In this document: one piece after another, positions 1 to 7,352 of the stretch
How the letters are laid out: the number at the start of each line of letters is the position of its first letter
How positions within the stretch are numbered: the first letter of the stretch is position 1
DNA from: an uncultured Brevundimonas sp.
GTDB lineage: Bacteria; Pseudomonadota; Alphaproteobacteria; Caulobacterales; Caulobacteraceae
NCBI GenBank assembly: GCA_946481425.1
Contig: CAMLNT010000018.1
Location: 1-20,471 of the forward strand
DNA: 20,471 nucleotides
Reading direction: 5' to 3'
Notes under the pieces: model-generated
Seen by the model: only the letters and a program-made list of their open reading frames with translations
What the model was told of the DNA's origin: nothing
The model's database searches: none
Position numbers and translations under genes: made by a program

Positions 1-560
1 AGGAAGTCCACCGACTGCATCAGCATGTAGTTGAACTCGAGGAAGGTCATCGGCTGCTCGCGCTCGAGGCGCAGCTTGACCGAGTCGAAGGCCAGCATCC
101 GGTTCACGGTGAAGTGGGTCCCGTATTCGCGCAGGAACTGGACGTAGCCGTAGGTCGAGAGCCAGTCGTCGTTGTCGATCAGGATGGCGTCGGTCGGTCC
201 GTCTCCGAAGGTCAGGAAGCGTTCGAAGACCGTCTTGATGGAGGCGATGTTCGACTTGATCGTCTCGTCGGTCAGCTGGGGCCGCGAGGCGTCCTTGCCG
301 GTCGGATCGCCCACCTTGGTGGTGCCGCCGCCCATGATGACGACGGGCCGGTGACCGGCCTGCTGGAGGCGGCGCAGCATCATGATCTGGATCAGGGAGC
401 CGACGTGGAGCGAGGGCGCGGTCGCGTCGAAGCCGATGTAGGCCGAGACCACGCCCCTGGTCAGGGCCGCGTCCAGTTCCTCCGGATGGGTGATCTGATG
501 GATGTAGCCGCGCTGCTGGAGCGTCTGGAGGAAGTCGGACTTGAAGGTCGGGGAGGTCAT
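1..560 (-). CDS. tyrS: Tyrosyl-tRNA synthetase, N-terminal part (cut by window edge)
   Basis: Reading the minus strand from the ATG at 560 gives 186 residues open to the window edge, so the C-terminal part (more than half of a usual protein of about 420 residues) lies outside. TyrS charges tRNA-Tyr with tyrosine in the cytoplasm, using ATP. The class I signature is clear: [16 protein letters not shown] at about residues 41-56, with HVGS (52-55) as the HIGH-type ATP motif, followed by [14 protein letters not shown], another TyrS hallmark. The 561-754 region upstream carries a hairpin and a short tyrosine-rich frame that could be a leader. A GGAG sequence lies a few bases before the ATG. The KMSKS loop and S4 domain cannot be checked here. 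Function is confident from family signature; regulation is inference. Confidence 0.96.
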   Translation of the reverse strand, partial: MTSPTFKSDFLQTLQQRGYIHQITHPEELDAALTRGVVSAYIGFDATAPSLHVGSLIQIMMLRRLQQAGHRPVVIMGGGTTKVGDPTGKDASRPQLTDETIKSNIASIKTVFERFLTFGDGPTDAILIDNDDWLSTYGYVQFLREYGTHFTVNRMLAFDSVKLRLEREQPMTFLEFNYMLMQSVDF

Positions 561-639
561 GGACGGCTCCGTTAGCAGGGAAGCCGGCGTCCGTCAGGTG
601 GGATCGGGCGCCGGAAGGTGCGGCGCAAGGGTTCGCGGG

Positions 640-662
640 CCGCTCGCTAGATCAGCGAGCGG
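640..662 (-). repeat. Perfect 9-bp inverted repeat (hairpin) upstream of tyrS
   Basis: CCGCTCGCT (640-648) and AGCGAGCGG (654-662) are exact reverse complements around a 5-base loop. The hairpin lies about 80 bases before the tyrS start and, on the tyrS strand, covers the last codons and TAG stop of the short tyrosine-rich frame at 647-745. No run of T follows on the minus strand, so it is not a textbook intrinsic terminator. It could be an attenuator or mRNA-stability element, or an unrelated palindrome. Confidence 0.6.
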
Positions 663-745
663 TAATACAGGCCGTTGACGGGGCGGGCGGCGAACATGGC
701 GTATCCGTAACGGCGCTGGTTGACCGGGGTCAAGCGGGGGGTCAC
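647..745 (-). other. Possible tyrosine-rich leader peptide upstream of tyrS
   Basis: A minus-strand frame from GTG (745) to TAG (647) encodes 32 residues, or 16 (MFAARPVNGLYYRSLI) if it starts at the internal ATG at 697. The 32-residue version has four tyrosines, two of them adjacent, in its last 20 residues, and the next gene on the strand is tyrS. A weak GGA precedes the internal ATG; no good Shine-Dalgarno precedes the GTG. A TTGACC at 733-728 on the same strand could be a -35 element, in which case only the shorter version would be transcribed. It may equally be a chance frame in high-GC DNA. Translation and regulation are inference. Confidence 0.3.
720..733. promoter_or_regulatory. Palindromic operator-like site TTGACC-N2-GGTCAA
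   Basis: TTGACC (720-725) and GGTCAA (728-733) form a perfect inverted repeat in the divergent region between tyrS and the DOMON-like gene. It could bind a dimeric regulator or supply a -35 hexamer for the minus-strand tyrS transcript. No partner regulator is visible in the window. Functional assignment is tentative. Confidence 0.3.
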
Positions 746-754
746 GAGAGGCGG

Positions 755-1282
755 ATGGAAGCGACCCTCTCGCCACACCCGGGCAGCCCGGGGCCGGCCC
801 TCGTGCTGCGTGTGACCGCGGCGAAGCCGAGGCCAAACAGCCTTGCGCTCACCTATGAAGTCACGGGCGATATCGCCGCGCTGAAGGTGCCGGGCTGGGT
901 GAGCCGCAAGCGGGCGGATGAGCTCTGGCGGACCACCTGTTTCGAGGCCTTCATCGCGCGGCCGGGCGGGGGCTATGTCGAGATCAACCTCTCGCCCTCG
1001 GGCCTGTACGCCGTTTACGGGTTCAGCGGGTACCGCGAGGGGATGGAGGCGCTGGCCGGGGTCGAGACGCGCGATACGGTGGCGGAGCACGATGAGGGGC
1101 GCTTGAAGCTGACCACCATCCTGGACCTCGACCGGTTGAGCCTGGGCGAGGGGCCGTGGCGGATGGGGCTATCGACGGTGATCGAAACGGTCAATGGCGC
1201 GATCTCCTATTGGGCTCTGGCGCACCCTTCGGATAAGCCGGACTTTCATCATCCCGACTCGTTCGTTCTGGAGCTGCCATGA
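755..1282 (+). CDS. DOMON-like domain protein
   Basis: This 175-residue protein matches the DOMON-like group found beside cell-wall genes. Recognisable blocks are TTCFEAFI (about residues 59-66), YVEINLSPSGLYAVYGF (about 73-89) and the C-terminal HPSDKPDFHHPDSFVLEL. DOMON folds are beta-sandwiches that in other proteins bind heme or sugars; the substrate here is unknown. No signal peptide or membrane segment is visible, so it is probably cytoplasmic. The ATG at 755 follows a purine-rich AGAGGCGG. The stop overlaps the NamZ gene start by four bases (ATGA), implying translational coupling. The neighbour suggests a link with muropeptides or amino sugars, but that is inference from context. Confidence 0.8.
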   Translation: MEATLSPHPGSPGPALVLRVTAAKPRPNSLALTYEVTGDIAALKVPGWVSRKRADELWRTTCFEAFIARPGGGYVEINLSPSGLYAVYGFSGYREGMEALAGVETRDTVAEHDEGRLKLTTILDLDRLSLGEGPWRMGLSTVIETVNGAISYWALAHPSDKPDFHHPDSFVLELP

Positions 1283-2481
1283 GGTTCGGCATCGATCGCC
1301 TGCTCGCCGAGCCTGAGCTGAGGGCTCAGCTGAAGGGGCGACGCGTGGCGTTGCTGGGGCATCCAGCCTCGGTGACCGAGGACCTGACGCATTCGATGGA
1401 TGCGCTGATGGCGTGCCCGGATATCCGGCTCACGGCCGCGTTCGGGCCGCAGCACGGGATGAAGGGCGATCTCCAGGACAATATGATGGAGACCGAGGAC
1501 GAGACCGATGCGGTCCACGGGATCCCGGTCTTCAGCCTGTATGGCGAGGTGAGGCGACCCACGGGGCAGTCGATGGGGACCTTCGATGTCCTGCTGGTCG
1601 ACCTGCAAGACCTGGGCTGCCGCATCTACACCTTCGTGACCACGCTCCTCTATGTGCTGGAGGCCTGCGCCGAGCACGGCAAGGAGGTCTGGGTGCTGGA
1701 CCGGCCCAATCCGGCGGGGCGGCCGATCGAGGGGACGATCCTGAGACCCGGCTGGGAGAGCTTCGTGGGGGCCGGGCCGATGCCGATGCGGCACGGGATG
1801 ACCCTGGGCGAGATGGGCCGTTGGTTCATCGACCGGTTCAAGATCGACGTGGCCTACAAGGTCATCGAGATCGAGGGCTACGATCCGGAGGCGGGGCCGG
1901 GGTTCGGCTGGCCGCTGAACGAGCGGGTCTGGATCAATCCGAGCCCCAATGCGCCGAACCTGTTCATGGCGCGGGCCTATGCCGGGACGGTGATGCTGGA
2001 GGGAACCACGCTTTCGGAGGGGCGGGGTTCGACCCGGCCGCTGGAGCTGTTCGGGGCGCCGGATATCGACGCCCGCAAGGTGATCGCCGAGATGCGGCGG
2101 ATCGCGCCGGACTGGCTGGGCGGGTGCATCCTGAGGGATTGCTGGATCCTGCCGACCTTCCACAAGCATGTGGGCCAACTCTGTTCGACGGTTCAGATCC
2201 ACGTCGAGGGGCCGGCCTATGACCATCAGACGTTCCAGCCGTGGCGGGTGCAGGCGGCGGGCTTCAAGGCCATTCGGAGCCTCTATCCCGATTACGATCT
2301 GTGGCGGGATTTCCCGTACGAATACGCCTTCGGCAAGCTGCCGATCGATGTGATCAACGGCTCGCCGATCCTCAGGGAATGGGTCGACGATGCGGGGGCG
2401 AAGGCCGGCGATCTCGACGCCGTGGCCCGGCCGGACGAAGCGGCCTGGGCCGAGGAGCGCCGGCCCTATCTGATCTACTGA
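1279..2481 (+). CDS. namZ: DUF1343 protein, NamZ-type exo-beta-N-acetylmuramidase
   Basis: The 400-residue product spans the whole DUF1343 family (PF07075), whose characterised member NamZ removes N-acetylmuramic acid from the non-reducing end of peptidoglycan fragments. Visible family blocks include FGPQHGMKGDLQDNM (about residues 54-68), PVFSLYGE (about 85-92), LLVDLQDLGCRIYTF (about 107-121), VLDRPNPAGRPIEG (about 138-151) and WINPSPNAPN (about 218-227). The N-terminus goes straight into the fold with no signal peptide, unlike secreted NamZ enzymes, so this copy probably works in the cytoplasm on imported fragments. It overlaps the DOMON gene by ATGA and the transporter gene by TGATG. Family assignment is confident; exact substrate is not shown. 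Confidence 0.9.
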   Translation: MRFGIDRLLAEPELRAQLKGRRVALLGHPASVTEDLTHSMDALMACPDIRLTAAFGPQHGMKGDLQDNMMETEDETDAVHGIPVFSLYGEVRRPTGQSMGTFDVLLVDLQDLGCRIYTFVTTLLYVLEACAEHGKEVWVLDRPNPAGRPIEGTILRPGWESFVGAGPMPMRHGMTLGEMGRWFIDRFKIDVAYKVIEIEGYDPEAGPGFGWPLNERVWINPSPNAPNLFMARAYAGTVMLEGTTLSEGRGSTRPLELFGAPDIDARKVIAEMRRIAPDWLGGCILRDCWILPTFHKHVGQLCSTVQIHVEGPAYDHQTFQPWRVQAAGFKAIRSLYPDYDLWRDFPYEYAFGKLPIDVINGSPILREWVDDAGAKAGDLDAVARPDEAAWAEERRPYLIY

Positions 2482-3437
2482 TGGACCGGGGCAGGCTCCT
2501 CGGGGTCGCCTGCGGGGTCGGGTCGGGGGCCTTGTGGGGGCTGGTGTTCCTGGCGCCCAAGCTGGTTCCGGAGGCGTCGCCGCCCGCGATGGCCGCGGGG
2601 CGGTATCTGGCCTACGGCCTCTTGGCGCTGATGCTCGTCCTGCCCCGCTGGAAGGCGGCGACCGAAGCGCTGGACGCGTCGGCCTGGCGGGGTCTGGTGT
2701 GGCTGAGCCTGGCCGGGAACATCGTCTATTTCTGCCTGCTGGTGGTGGGGGTCCATCTGGCGGGCGTGGCGGCCTCGGCCCTGATCGTGGGGATGGTGCC
2801 GGTGGCGGTCATCCTGTGGGGGCTGAAGGATCCGGGCGCGGTCCCGGCGAGGAAGTTGGCCCTGCCGGTGCTGCTGGCGGTCGGGGCGGTGGCCCTGATC
2901 GGCTGGGAGGCGTTGCAGCGGCCCTCGGGCGGCCATGCGGTCGGGGTCTGGGAGGTCGCGCTGGGGCTGGCCTGCGCCTTCGGGGCGCTGGTTTCGTGGT
3001 CGGCCTATGCGATCGGGAACAGCCGCTGGCTGGACCGGAACGCCAGGGTCTCGGCGCAGGACGGGTCGGTGCTGACGGGGGTGGTGACGGGGGCCTTGGC
3101 GCTGTTGCTGGTTCCGGTCGCGGCCTTGATCCCAGGGGCCGCTTGGGATGGCGAGGTCTGGGGCCGCTACCTGGGGGTCAGCGCGATGGTGGCGCTGGGG
3201 GCCTCGATCATCGGCAATGCGCTCTGGAACCGGGCGAGCCAGCTGATGCCGCTGACGATGCTGGGCCAGATGATCGTCTTCGAGACCCTGTTCGCCCTGA
3301 TCTACGGCTTCGTGTTCGAGGGGCGGTGGCCCACAGGAATCGAGGTCGCGGCGGGGGTGCTGATGGTGGTCTCGGTGGTCTGGTGCGTGCGGGCCCACAG
3401 GCCGGCGGCCGAGGCGTTGGCCGAGGGCGATCACTGA
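2481..3437 (+). CDS. EamA/DMT-family transporter
   Basis: The start is taken as the ATG at 2481, which shares one base with the NamZ stop (TGATG); the frame is open further upstream but that part shadows NamZ. The 318-residue product has about ten hydrophobic segments (roughly 5-25, 39-58, 70-95, 97-115, 126-145, 155-178, 193-215, 225-247, 253-276, 281-301), arranged as two EamA repeats of five helices, the standard drug/metabolite transporter layout of the inner membrane. The NALWNRASQL stretch after helix 8 is typical of the second repeat. The substrate cannot be read from sequence. Coupling to NamZ suggests an amino sugar, muropeptide fragment or related metabolite, as inference. A hairpin repeat begins three bases after the stop. 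Confidence 0.9.
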   Translation: MDRGRLLGVACGVGSGALWGLVFLAPKLVPEASPPAMAAGRYLAYGLLALMLVLPRWKAATEALDASAWRGLVWLSLAGNIVYFCLLVVGVHLAGVAASALIVGMVPVAVILWGLKDPGAVPARKLALPVLLAVGAVALIGWEALQRPSGGHAVGVWEVALGLACAFGALVSWSAYAIGNSRWLDRNARVSAQDGSVLTGVVTGALALLLVPVAALIPGAAWDGEVWGRYLGVSAMVALGASIIGNALWNRASQLMPLTMLGQMIVFETLFALIYGFVFEGRWPTGIEVAAGVLMVVSVVWCVRAHRPAAEALAEGDH

Positions 3438-3440
3438 TCC

Positions 3441-3552
3441 TGTCGGTGTCGGTGTCGCTCCAAACGGATAGCGACACGGCTGACAGGGGTGACAGATGTC
3501 GGTGTCGGTGTCGGTCCGAAAACGCACCGACACGACCGACAGGAGCGACAGG
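3441..3552. repeat. Two tandem 56-bp hairpin units
   Basis: Bases 3441-3496 and 3497-3552 are two imperfect copies of a 56-base unit, each opening with three TGTCGG-type repeats. Each forms an 8-bp perfect stem with a 10-base loop: GTGTCGCT/AGCGACAC (3452-3459, 3470-3477) and GTGTCGGT/ACCGACAC (3508-3515, 3526-3533). The two stems differ at one pair, C-G against G-C, so the change is compensatory. In unit 2 an outer stem, TGTCGGT (3497-3503) with ACCGACA (3535-3541), is also perfect. It lies directly after the transporter stop and may end or stabilise that mRNA, or be a dispersed genomic repeat. Confidence 0.75.
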
Positions 3553-3557
3553 CGAGG

Positions 3558-3591
3558 CTGACGCCCTGACGCTGTGAAATCACGGCGTCAG
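3558..3591. repeat. 8-bp inverted repeat, terminator-like
   Basis: CTGACGCC (3558-3565) and GGCGTCAG (3584-3591) are exact reverse complements with an 18-base loop. It sits in the convergent gap between the transporter and rnhB, just after the tandem hairpins. No T run follows, so intrinsic termination is uncertain. From here to about 3730 I see nothing else: no credible gene and no other strong repeat. Confidence 0.4.
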
Positions 3592-3730
3592 GAGCATCAA
3601 GAGCGTCACGAGACGGACGGACGATGTCAAGGACCGGCCGACAGTGTGCGCCCTGCGCGGGCGGCGGGGAAAAGTCGGCACCTGCTGAATGTGTAGTTCC
3701 ACGAAGTCAGGGGCTTGGCGCTCGGTGCGA

Positions 3731-3846
3731 TGGGGATTGAAGCCACCAACTCCGTCACCCTCGGGCTTGTCCCGAGGGCCCATGGATCGACGGGGTTGGC
3801 TCCGCGCCGTTCTGAGCGCAGCCGGATCGCCGTGGCTCAATCCCCA
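3731..3846. repeat. Imperfect 15-16 bp inverted repeat flanking the first REP-like palindrome
   Basis: TGGGGATTGAAGCCAC (3731-3746) and GTGGCTCAATCCCCA (3832-3846) are reverse complements apart from one extra A. They enclose the first REP-like palindrome (3748-3783) but not the second, so the two pairs of arms interleave. The arrangement may mark a composite or rearranged repeat element. Confidence 0.55.
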
Positions 3847-3901
3847 AGGCCCTGAGAGCTAACCGATGGGCCCTCGGGACAAGCCCGAGGGTGACGGAGT
3901 T
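3748..3901. repeat. REP-like palindrome pair in inverted orientation
   Basis: Bases 3748-3783 and 3866-3901 are perfect 36-base reverse complements separated by 82 bases. Each arm is itself a hairpin, CCCTCGGG-CTTGT-CCCGAGGG. The layout resembles REPIN/BIME elements: short palindromes paired head to head in a gap between genes. The second arm ends 15 bases before the rnhB stop, so the structure could also terminate rnhB or transporter transcripts. Translated, the repeat gives the GPRDKPEGDG string that appears at the start of spurious reading frames here, so no gene should be called from it. No RAYT transposase is visible in the window. Confidence 0.8.
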
Positions 3902-3916
3902 AAAGAGGGCGGATGG

Positions 3917-4561
3917 TCAGGCCGCGTCCTCGACACCGTCCAGGAACAGATCCGGCTGTTCGATCAGCATCCGGATGGGCGCGAAACTGGTGCGGTGGAT
4001 GGGGCAGGGGCCGAGCCGACGCAGGGCCGCGACGTGGACGGGGGCGTGGTAGCCCTTGTGGCTGGCGAAGCCGTAGCCGGGGAACTGTTCGTCCGCCTCG
4101 ATCATGATGCGGTCGCGGGCCTGTTTGGCAAGGATGGAGGCCGCGGCAATGGAGGCCGAGCGGCCGTCGCCGCCGACCACCGTCTGGATGTCGCACGGCA
4201 GCTTGAAGCGGTAGTTGCCGTCGACCAGGGCGAACATCGGCTGGGGGTCGAGCGCCTCGATGGCGCGGCACATGGCCAGGCCCGTGGCGTGAAGGATGTT
4301 GAGCTCGGCGATTTCCTCGACCGAGGCGAAGGCGACGGCCCAGGCGACGGCCTTTGTCTTGATCTCGGCCTCGAGCCGGTCGCGCTCGGCGAAGGAGAGC
4401 TTCTTGGAATCGTCCAGGCCTTTGAGGCGGGTTCCAGGCTGGGGGATGACAGCCGCCGCGGAGACGGGCCCGGCCCAGGGGCCCCGGCCGGCCTCGTCCA
4501 CGCCGCAGACGGGCTGGAGGCAGGCGCGTTCGAGGGAGAGGTTGGGGCCGGGCTTTGGCAT
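3917..4561 (-). CDS. rnhB: Ribonuclease HII
   Basis: RNase HII cuts the RNA strand of RNA-DNA hybrids and starts removal of single ribonucleotides left in DNA. The 214-residue product has all four metal-binding acids: D22 and E23 in GVDEAGRG, D114 in LVDGN and D132 in VVGGDGR, the last two 18 residues apart as in the E. coli enzyme. DDSKKLS (50-56), [13 protein letters not shown] (138-150) and the C-terminal [13 protein letters not shown] are further family signatures. The start is the ATG at 4561, which overlaps the tag stop as TGATG; the open frame extends 13 codons further upstream, but only inside tag. Operon pairing with tag groups two DNA-damage functions. Confidence 0.96.
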   Translation of the reverse strand: MPKPGPNLSLERACLQPVCGVDEAGRGPWAGPVSAAAVIPQPGTRLKGLDDSKKLSFAERDRLEAEIKTKAVAWAVAFASVEEIAELNILHATGLAMCRAIEALDPQPMFALVDGNYRFKLPCDIQTVVGGDGRSASIAAASILAKQARDRIMIEADEQFPGYGFASHKGYHAPVHVAALRRLGPCPIHRTSFAPIRMLIEQPDLFLDGVEDAA

Positions 4562-5139
4562 CAGTTGCCCATAGCCTTCACCTCGGCGTGGCGGAAGCAC
4601 GGCGTGACGTGGTCGTTGACCATGCCGACGGCCTGCATGAAGGCGTAGACGATCACGGGGCCGCAGAATTTGAAGCCGCGGGCCTTGAGGGCCTTGGCCA
4701 TGGCCTCGGCCTCGGGCGAGGTGGTGGGGACCTCGGCCATGGAGGTCCAGTGGTTCTGGATCGGCGCTCCGCCGACGAAGCTCCAGAGCCAGGCGGAGAA
4801 GTCCTCGCCGTCATCCGTCATCTCGCACCAGATCCTGGCGCCGTGGATGGCGGCGTCGATCTTGGCGTTGGAGCGGACGATGCCCGCGTCGGCCATCAGG
4901 CGGGCGCGGTCCTCTTCGCCGTAGAGCGCGACCTTGCGGGGGTCAAAGCCGTCGAAGGCTAAGCGGAAGGCCTCGCGCTTTCTCAGGATGGTGATCCAGG
5001 CCAGCCCCGCCTGGAAGCCGTCCAGCACCAGCTTCTCCCAGAGGGCGCGGGCGTCGTACTCGGGCACGCCCCAGTCGGTGTCGTGATAGGCGACGTAAAG
5101 GGGGTCTGTCCCACACCAGCCGCAGCGCGATTCGGTCAT
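4561..5139 (-). CDS. tag: DNA-3-methyladenine glycosylase I
   Basis: Tag cuts 3-methyladenine out of alkylated DNA, starting base excision repair. The 192-residue product aligns end to end with E. coli Tag. The zinc ligands are all present: C6 (RCGWC), H19 (YHDTDWG), H177 and C181 (NDHVTPC), each offset by two from the E. coli positions. [14 protein letters not shown] (43-56) is another family block. The position matching E. coli Glu38 is D40 (LDGFQAG), a conservative swap of an active-site residue. No strong Shine-Dalgarno precedes the ATG. Its stop overlaps the rnhB start, and the exported-protein gene runs divergently across a 65-base gap. Confidence 0.96.
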   Translation of the reverse strand: MTESRCGWCGTDPLYVAYHDTDWGVPEYDARALWEKLVLDGFQAGLAWITILRKREAFRLAFDGFDPRKVALYGEEDRARLMADAGIVRSNAKIDAAIHGARIWCEMTDDGEDFSAWLWSFVGGAPIQNHWTSMAEVPTTSPEAEAMAKALKARGFKFCGPVIVYAFMQAVGMVNDHVTPCFRHAEVKAMGN

Positions 5140-5204
5140 GGGAGGAGCTTGCCAGCCGCGGCGGGGCAGGGTGAAGTGCGCCTCGACTCTGGGTGGAGGT
5201 TTTC

Positions 5205-5837
5205 GTGATTGCGCTTTTGTTCGCGGCCGGACTGTTGGCCGTCGGCTTTCAAGACGAGACAGACCTGTGTGTCGACGCGCGCAACTGCCGGTATGTCGGT
5301 TCCGTCGATGTTCAGGTCGACGACCGGATGCTGCGGGCGGACATCAACTCAAGCGTTCCGTTCGTCGCCGAGGACGGACTGACGCTGTTCGTTGGGGAAT
5401 CGGTCGTTCTCGCGCTTGCCGCCGACGGACAGGTGGTTGTGGAATCTCACAGTCCGGCGTCGGAGGTCATTACGGATGAACTCCTGCAGCACGGCGCAGC
5501 CGTGGTCGCTGAAGCCGGTCAGGCGGCGCTCGATGGAGCCGTTCCCGCACGCGGGCCAAGACCGCTCGGAGCGGGGCCGGTCGATCGCCTGCGGATTTCC
5601 TTCAGCCAGGTACCGGGCTCGGACGAAACAATCTTGCTCGTAGAGAACGGATACGGGCGCCGCATCGACTACCGGGCCATCATGCAGGTACCCGGAGTCC
5701 CAGGACCTCAGGCCACCACCGCGTGCCAGGTCCTGCCGAACCTGATGGGAATCGAACACTGGCCGCACGCGATCGGGGTGATCACCCTGAGCAATTTCCA
5801 CGTCGCCCCAGACGGCGGCCAGTTGGCCTGCGACTGA
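5205..5837 (+). CDS. Hypothetical exported protein with four cysteines
   Basis: I do not recognise a family. The start chosen is GTG at 5205 because GGAGG (5195-5199) sits five bases ahead; a GTG at 5193 is also in frame but overlaps that site. The 210-residue product begins with a hydrophobic stretch (MIALLFAAGLLAVGF) that looks like a short signal peptide or anchor. Four cysteines remain: DLC and RNC close together after the signal, ACQ near residue 180, and the last but one residue. Two disulfides in the periplasm are plausible. Wobble positions look less strictly G/C than in neighbouring genes, a possible sign of separate origin. Its stop directly abuts the convergent photolyase stop, leaving no room for a terminator between them. 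Confidence 0.75.
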   Translation: MIALLFAAGLLAVGFQDETDLCVDARNCRYVGSVDVQVDDRMLRADINSSVPFVAEDGLTLFVGESVVLALAADGQVVVESHSPASEVITDELLQHGAAVVAEAGQAALDGAVPARGPRPLGAGPVDRLRISFSQVPGSDETILLVENGYGRRIDYRAIMQVPGVPGPQATTACQVLPNLMGIEHWPHAIGVITLSNFHVAPDGGQLACD

Positions 5838-7265
5838 CTAAGCGCGCGTTCTTTTCAGCGCATCCAGCGCCCGCTGGCGGGCCATGGCGTGGTCCACGAT
5901 GGGCTCAGGGTAGTTCTCGCCGAGGATAACGCCGGCCCGGTGGCGGACGTGGCTGGGCGCCTCCCAAGGCTTGTGGATCCAGTCGGCGGGGAGGCCCGAG
6001 AGCTCGGGGACCCAGCGGCGGACGTAGTCGCCTTTCGGATCGAACTTCTCGCCCTGGCTGACAGGATTGAAGATGCGGAAGAAGGGCGAGGCGTCGGCGC
6101 CGGAGCCGGCGACCCACTGCCAGTTCTGGCTGTTGTTGGCGTGGTCGGCGTCGACGAGGCAGTCCCAGAACCACTGCTCGCCTTCGCGCCAGTCGATCAG
6201 CAGGTCCTTGATGAGGAAGGAGGCGACGATCATCCGCACGCGATTGTGCATCCAGCCGGTGGTCCACATCTGGCGCATGCCGGCGTCGACGATGGGGTAG
6301 CCTGTGACGCCGCGAGACCAGGCGCGGAAACCGGGCGTGTCGTCGATCCACTGCATCCGGTCGAAGCCGTCACGGAAGTTGCGGTCGTGAAGCCGGGGGA
6401 AACTTTCCAGCAGCTGGATTGAGAACTCGCGCCACGCCAGTTCGGCTACGAACTTCTCGGCCACGCCGTGGGAGACGTCGCCATGGTCGGCCGCGCTGCG
6501 GACCGTGCGGACGACGCGCCAGGGGTCGATCTCGCCCCAGTGGAGGTAGGGCGACAGCCGGCTGGTGCCTTCCTTGTCCGGGCGGTCTCGGCCGACCGCA
6601 TAGTCGGTCAGGGCCTCATCGACGAAGCGGTCGAGCGCCTTGAGCGCGCCGGCCTCGCCGGGCTCCCAGTCGAAGCCGCCGGACCAGTCGGGGCGGGTGG
6701 GGTGGAGCTTCAGCGAGGCGATGGTGACGCCGTCGACACCCTTCGCGCCCGGAATGGATTTCGGAACGGCGCGGCCGCGGCGCTCGGGCGCCTGGTCCAT
6801 CAGCGCCTTGAAGAAGGGGGTGAAGACCTTGAAGGGCTGGCCCTGTTTTGTGAGGACCGACCCGGGCGGGGCCAGGGCGGTGGCGTTGAAGCCGCGGGCC
6901 TCGACGCCTCCGGATTTCAGACTGTCGGCCAGGGCCTTGTCGCGGTTCCAGGCCTGAGGCTCGAACAGGCGGTTCATGAAGACGCATTCGGCGCCGGTCT
7001 CTTTGGCGAGGGACTCGATGACCCTGGTCGAATCGCCGGTTCGGATGACGAGGTTGGCGCCGCGATCCTTGAGGTCCGCCTCGAGGGCCCGCAGGGACTT
7101 GTCGAGCCACCATTCCGAGGCGGCGCCGTTGGGGCGGCCGTAAAGCTCGGGGTCGTGGACATAGACAGGCAGGACCGGGCGATCGGCGTCCAGCGCGGCC
7201 TGAAGCGCCGGGTTGTCGCCGAGCCGGAAATCGCGCCGGAACCACAGGATCACCGGACTCGTCAT
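5838..7265 (-). CDS. phrB: Deoxyribodipyrimidine photo-lyase
   Basis: This flavoprotein uses blue light to split cyclobutane pyrimidine dimers in DNA. The 475-residue product starts ILWFRRDFRLGDNPAL, the photolyase antenna-domain signature, and continues into the FAD-binding domain with EGTSRLSPYLHWGEI, ELAWREF, GYPIVDAGMRQMWTTGWMHN, RMIVASFLIKDLLIDWREGE, WQWVAGSGADASPFFRIFNP and GEKFDPKGDYVRRWVPEL. The NWQW stretch carries a tryptophan of the electron-transfer chain. The same frame is open far upstream, but the ATG at 7265 begins the recognised fold; the upstream part shadows kdsA. It is divergent from kdsA across 87 bases. With tag and rnhB nearby, this side of the window is rich in DNA repair genes. 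Confidence 0.95.
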   Translation of the reverse strand: MTSPVILWFRRDFRLGDNPALQAALDADRPVLPVYVHDPELYGRPNGAASEWWLDKSLRALEADLKDRGANLVIRTGDSTRVIESLAKETGAECVFMNRLFEPQAWNRDKALADSLKSGGVEARGFNATALAPPGSVLTKQGQPFKVFTPFFKALMDQAPERRGRAVPKSIPGAKGVDGVTIASLKLHPTRPDWSGGFDWEPGEAGALKALDRFVDEALTDYAVGRDRPDKEGTSRLSPYLHWGEIDPWRVVRTVRSAADHGDVSHGVAEKFVAELAWREFSIQLLESFPRLHDRNFRDGFDRMQWIDDTPGFRAWSRGVTGYPIVDAGMRQMWTTGWMHNRVRMIVASFLIKDLLIDWREGEQWFWDCLVDADHANNSQNWQWVAGSGADASPFFRIFNPVSQGEKFDPKGDYVRRWVPELSGLPADWIHKPWEAPSHVRHRAGVILGENYPEPIVDHAMARQRALDALKRTRA

Positions 7266-7310
7266 GCTATCCCCGCCCTTTGCCTTGCGAACGCCTTGCC
7301 CTAGCGCCAC

Positions 7311-7337
7311 TTTCCGCGCAGTGAAACGCGCTAATAC
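7311..7337 (+). promoter_or_regulatory. Candidate housekeeping promoter of the kdsA operon
   Basis: TTTCCGC (7311-7317), twelve bases, then GCTAATAC (7330-7337) resembles the Caulobacter housekeeping promoter TTGMCGS-N10-14-GCTANAWC with one mismatch in each element. Predicted transcription would start around 7344, only about nine bases before the GTG, so the message might be nearly leaderless; an AAGGA at 7339-7343 would then lie largely outside it. Not proven. Confidence 0.4.
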
Positions 7338-7352
7338 GAAGGACGGCTCGCC

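Noticed and set aside
2475..3533. Minus-strand 352-codon frame opposite the EamA transporter
   Set aside because: Pro/Arg/Gln-rich shadow that runs into the tandem hairpin repeats; the plus strand has ten clean membrane helices.
3731..3746. GGGGATTGAAGCC resembling the end of some CRISPR repeats
   Set aside because: There is no regular array of repeats and spacers; the segment has only an inverted partner at 3832-3846.
3580..3840. Minus-strand 86-codon frame starting near the REP-like repeat
   Set aside because: It contains GPRDKPEGDG, the translation of the repeat itself, and has no other protein character.
3866..4648. Plus-strand 260-codon frame over rnhB and the end of tag
   Set aside because: It begins in the repeat (GPRDKPEGDG) and then reads antisense to the RNase HII gene, which has all catalytic residues.
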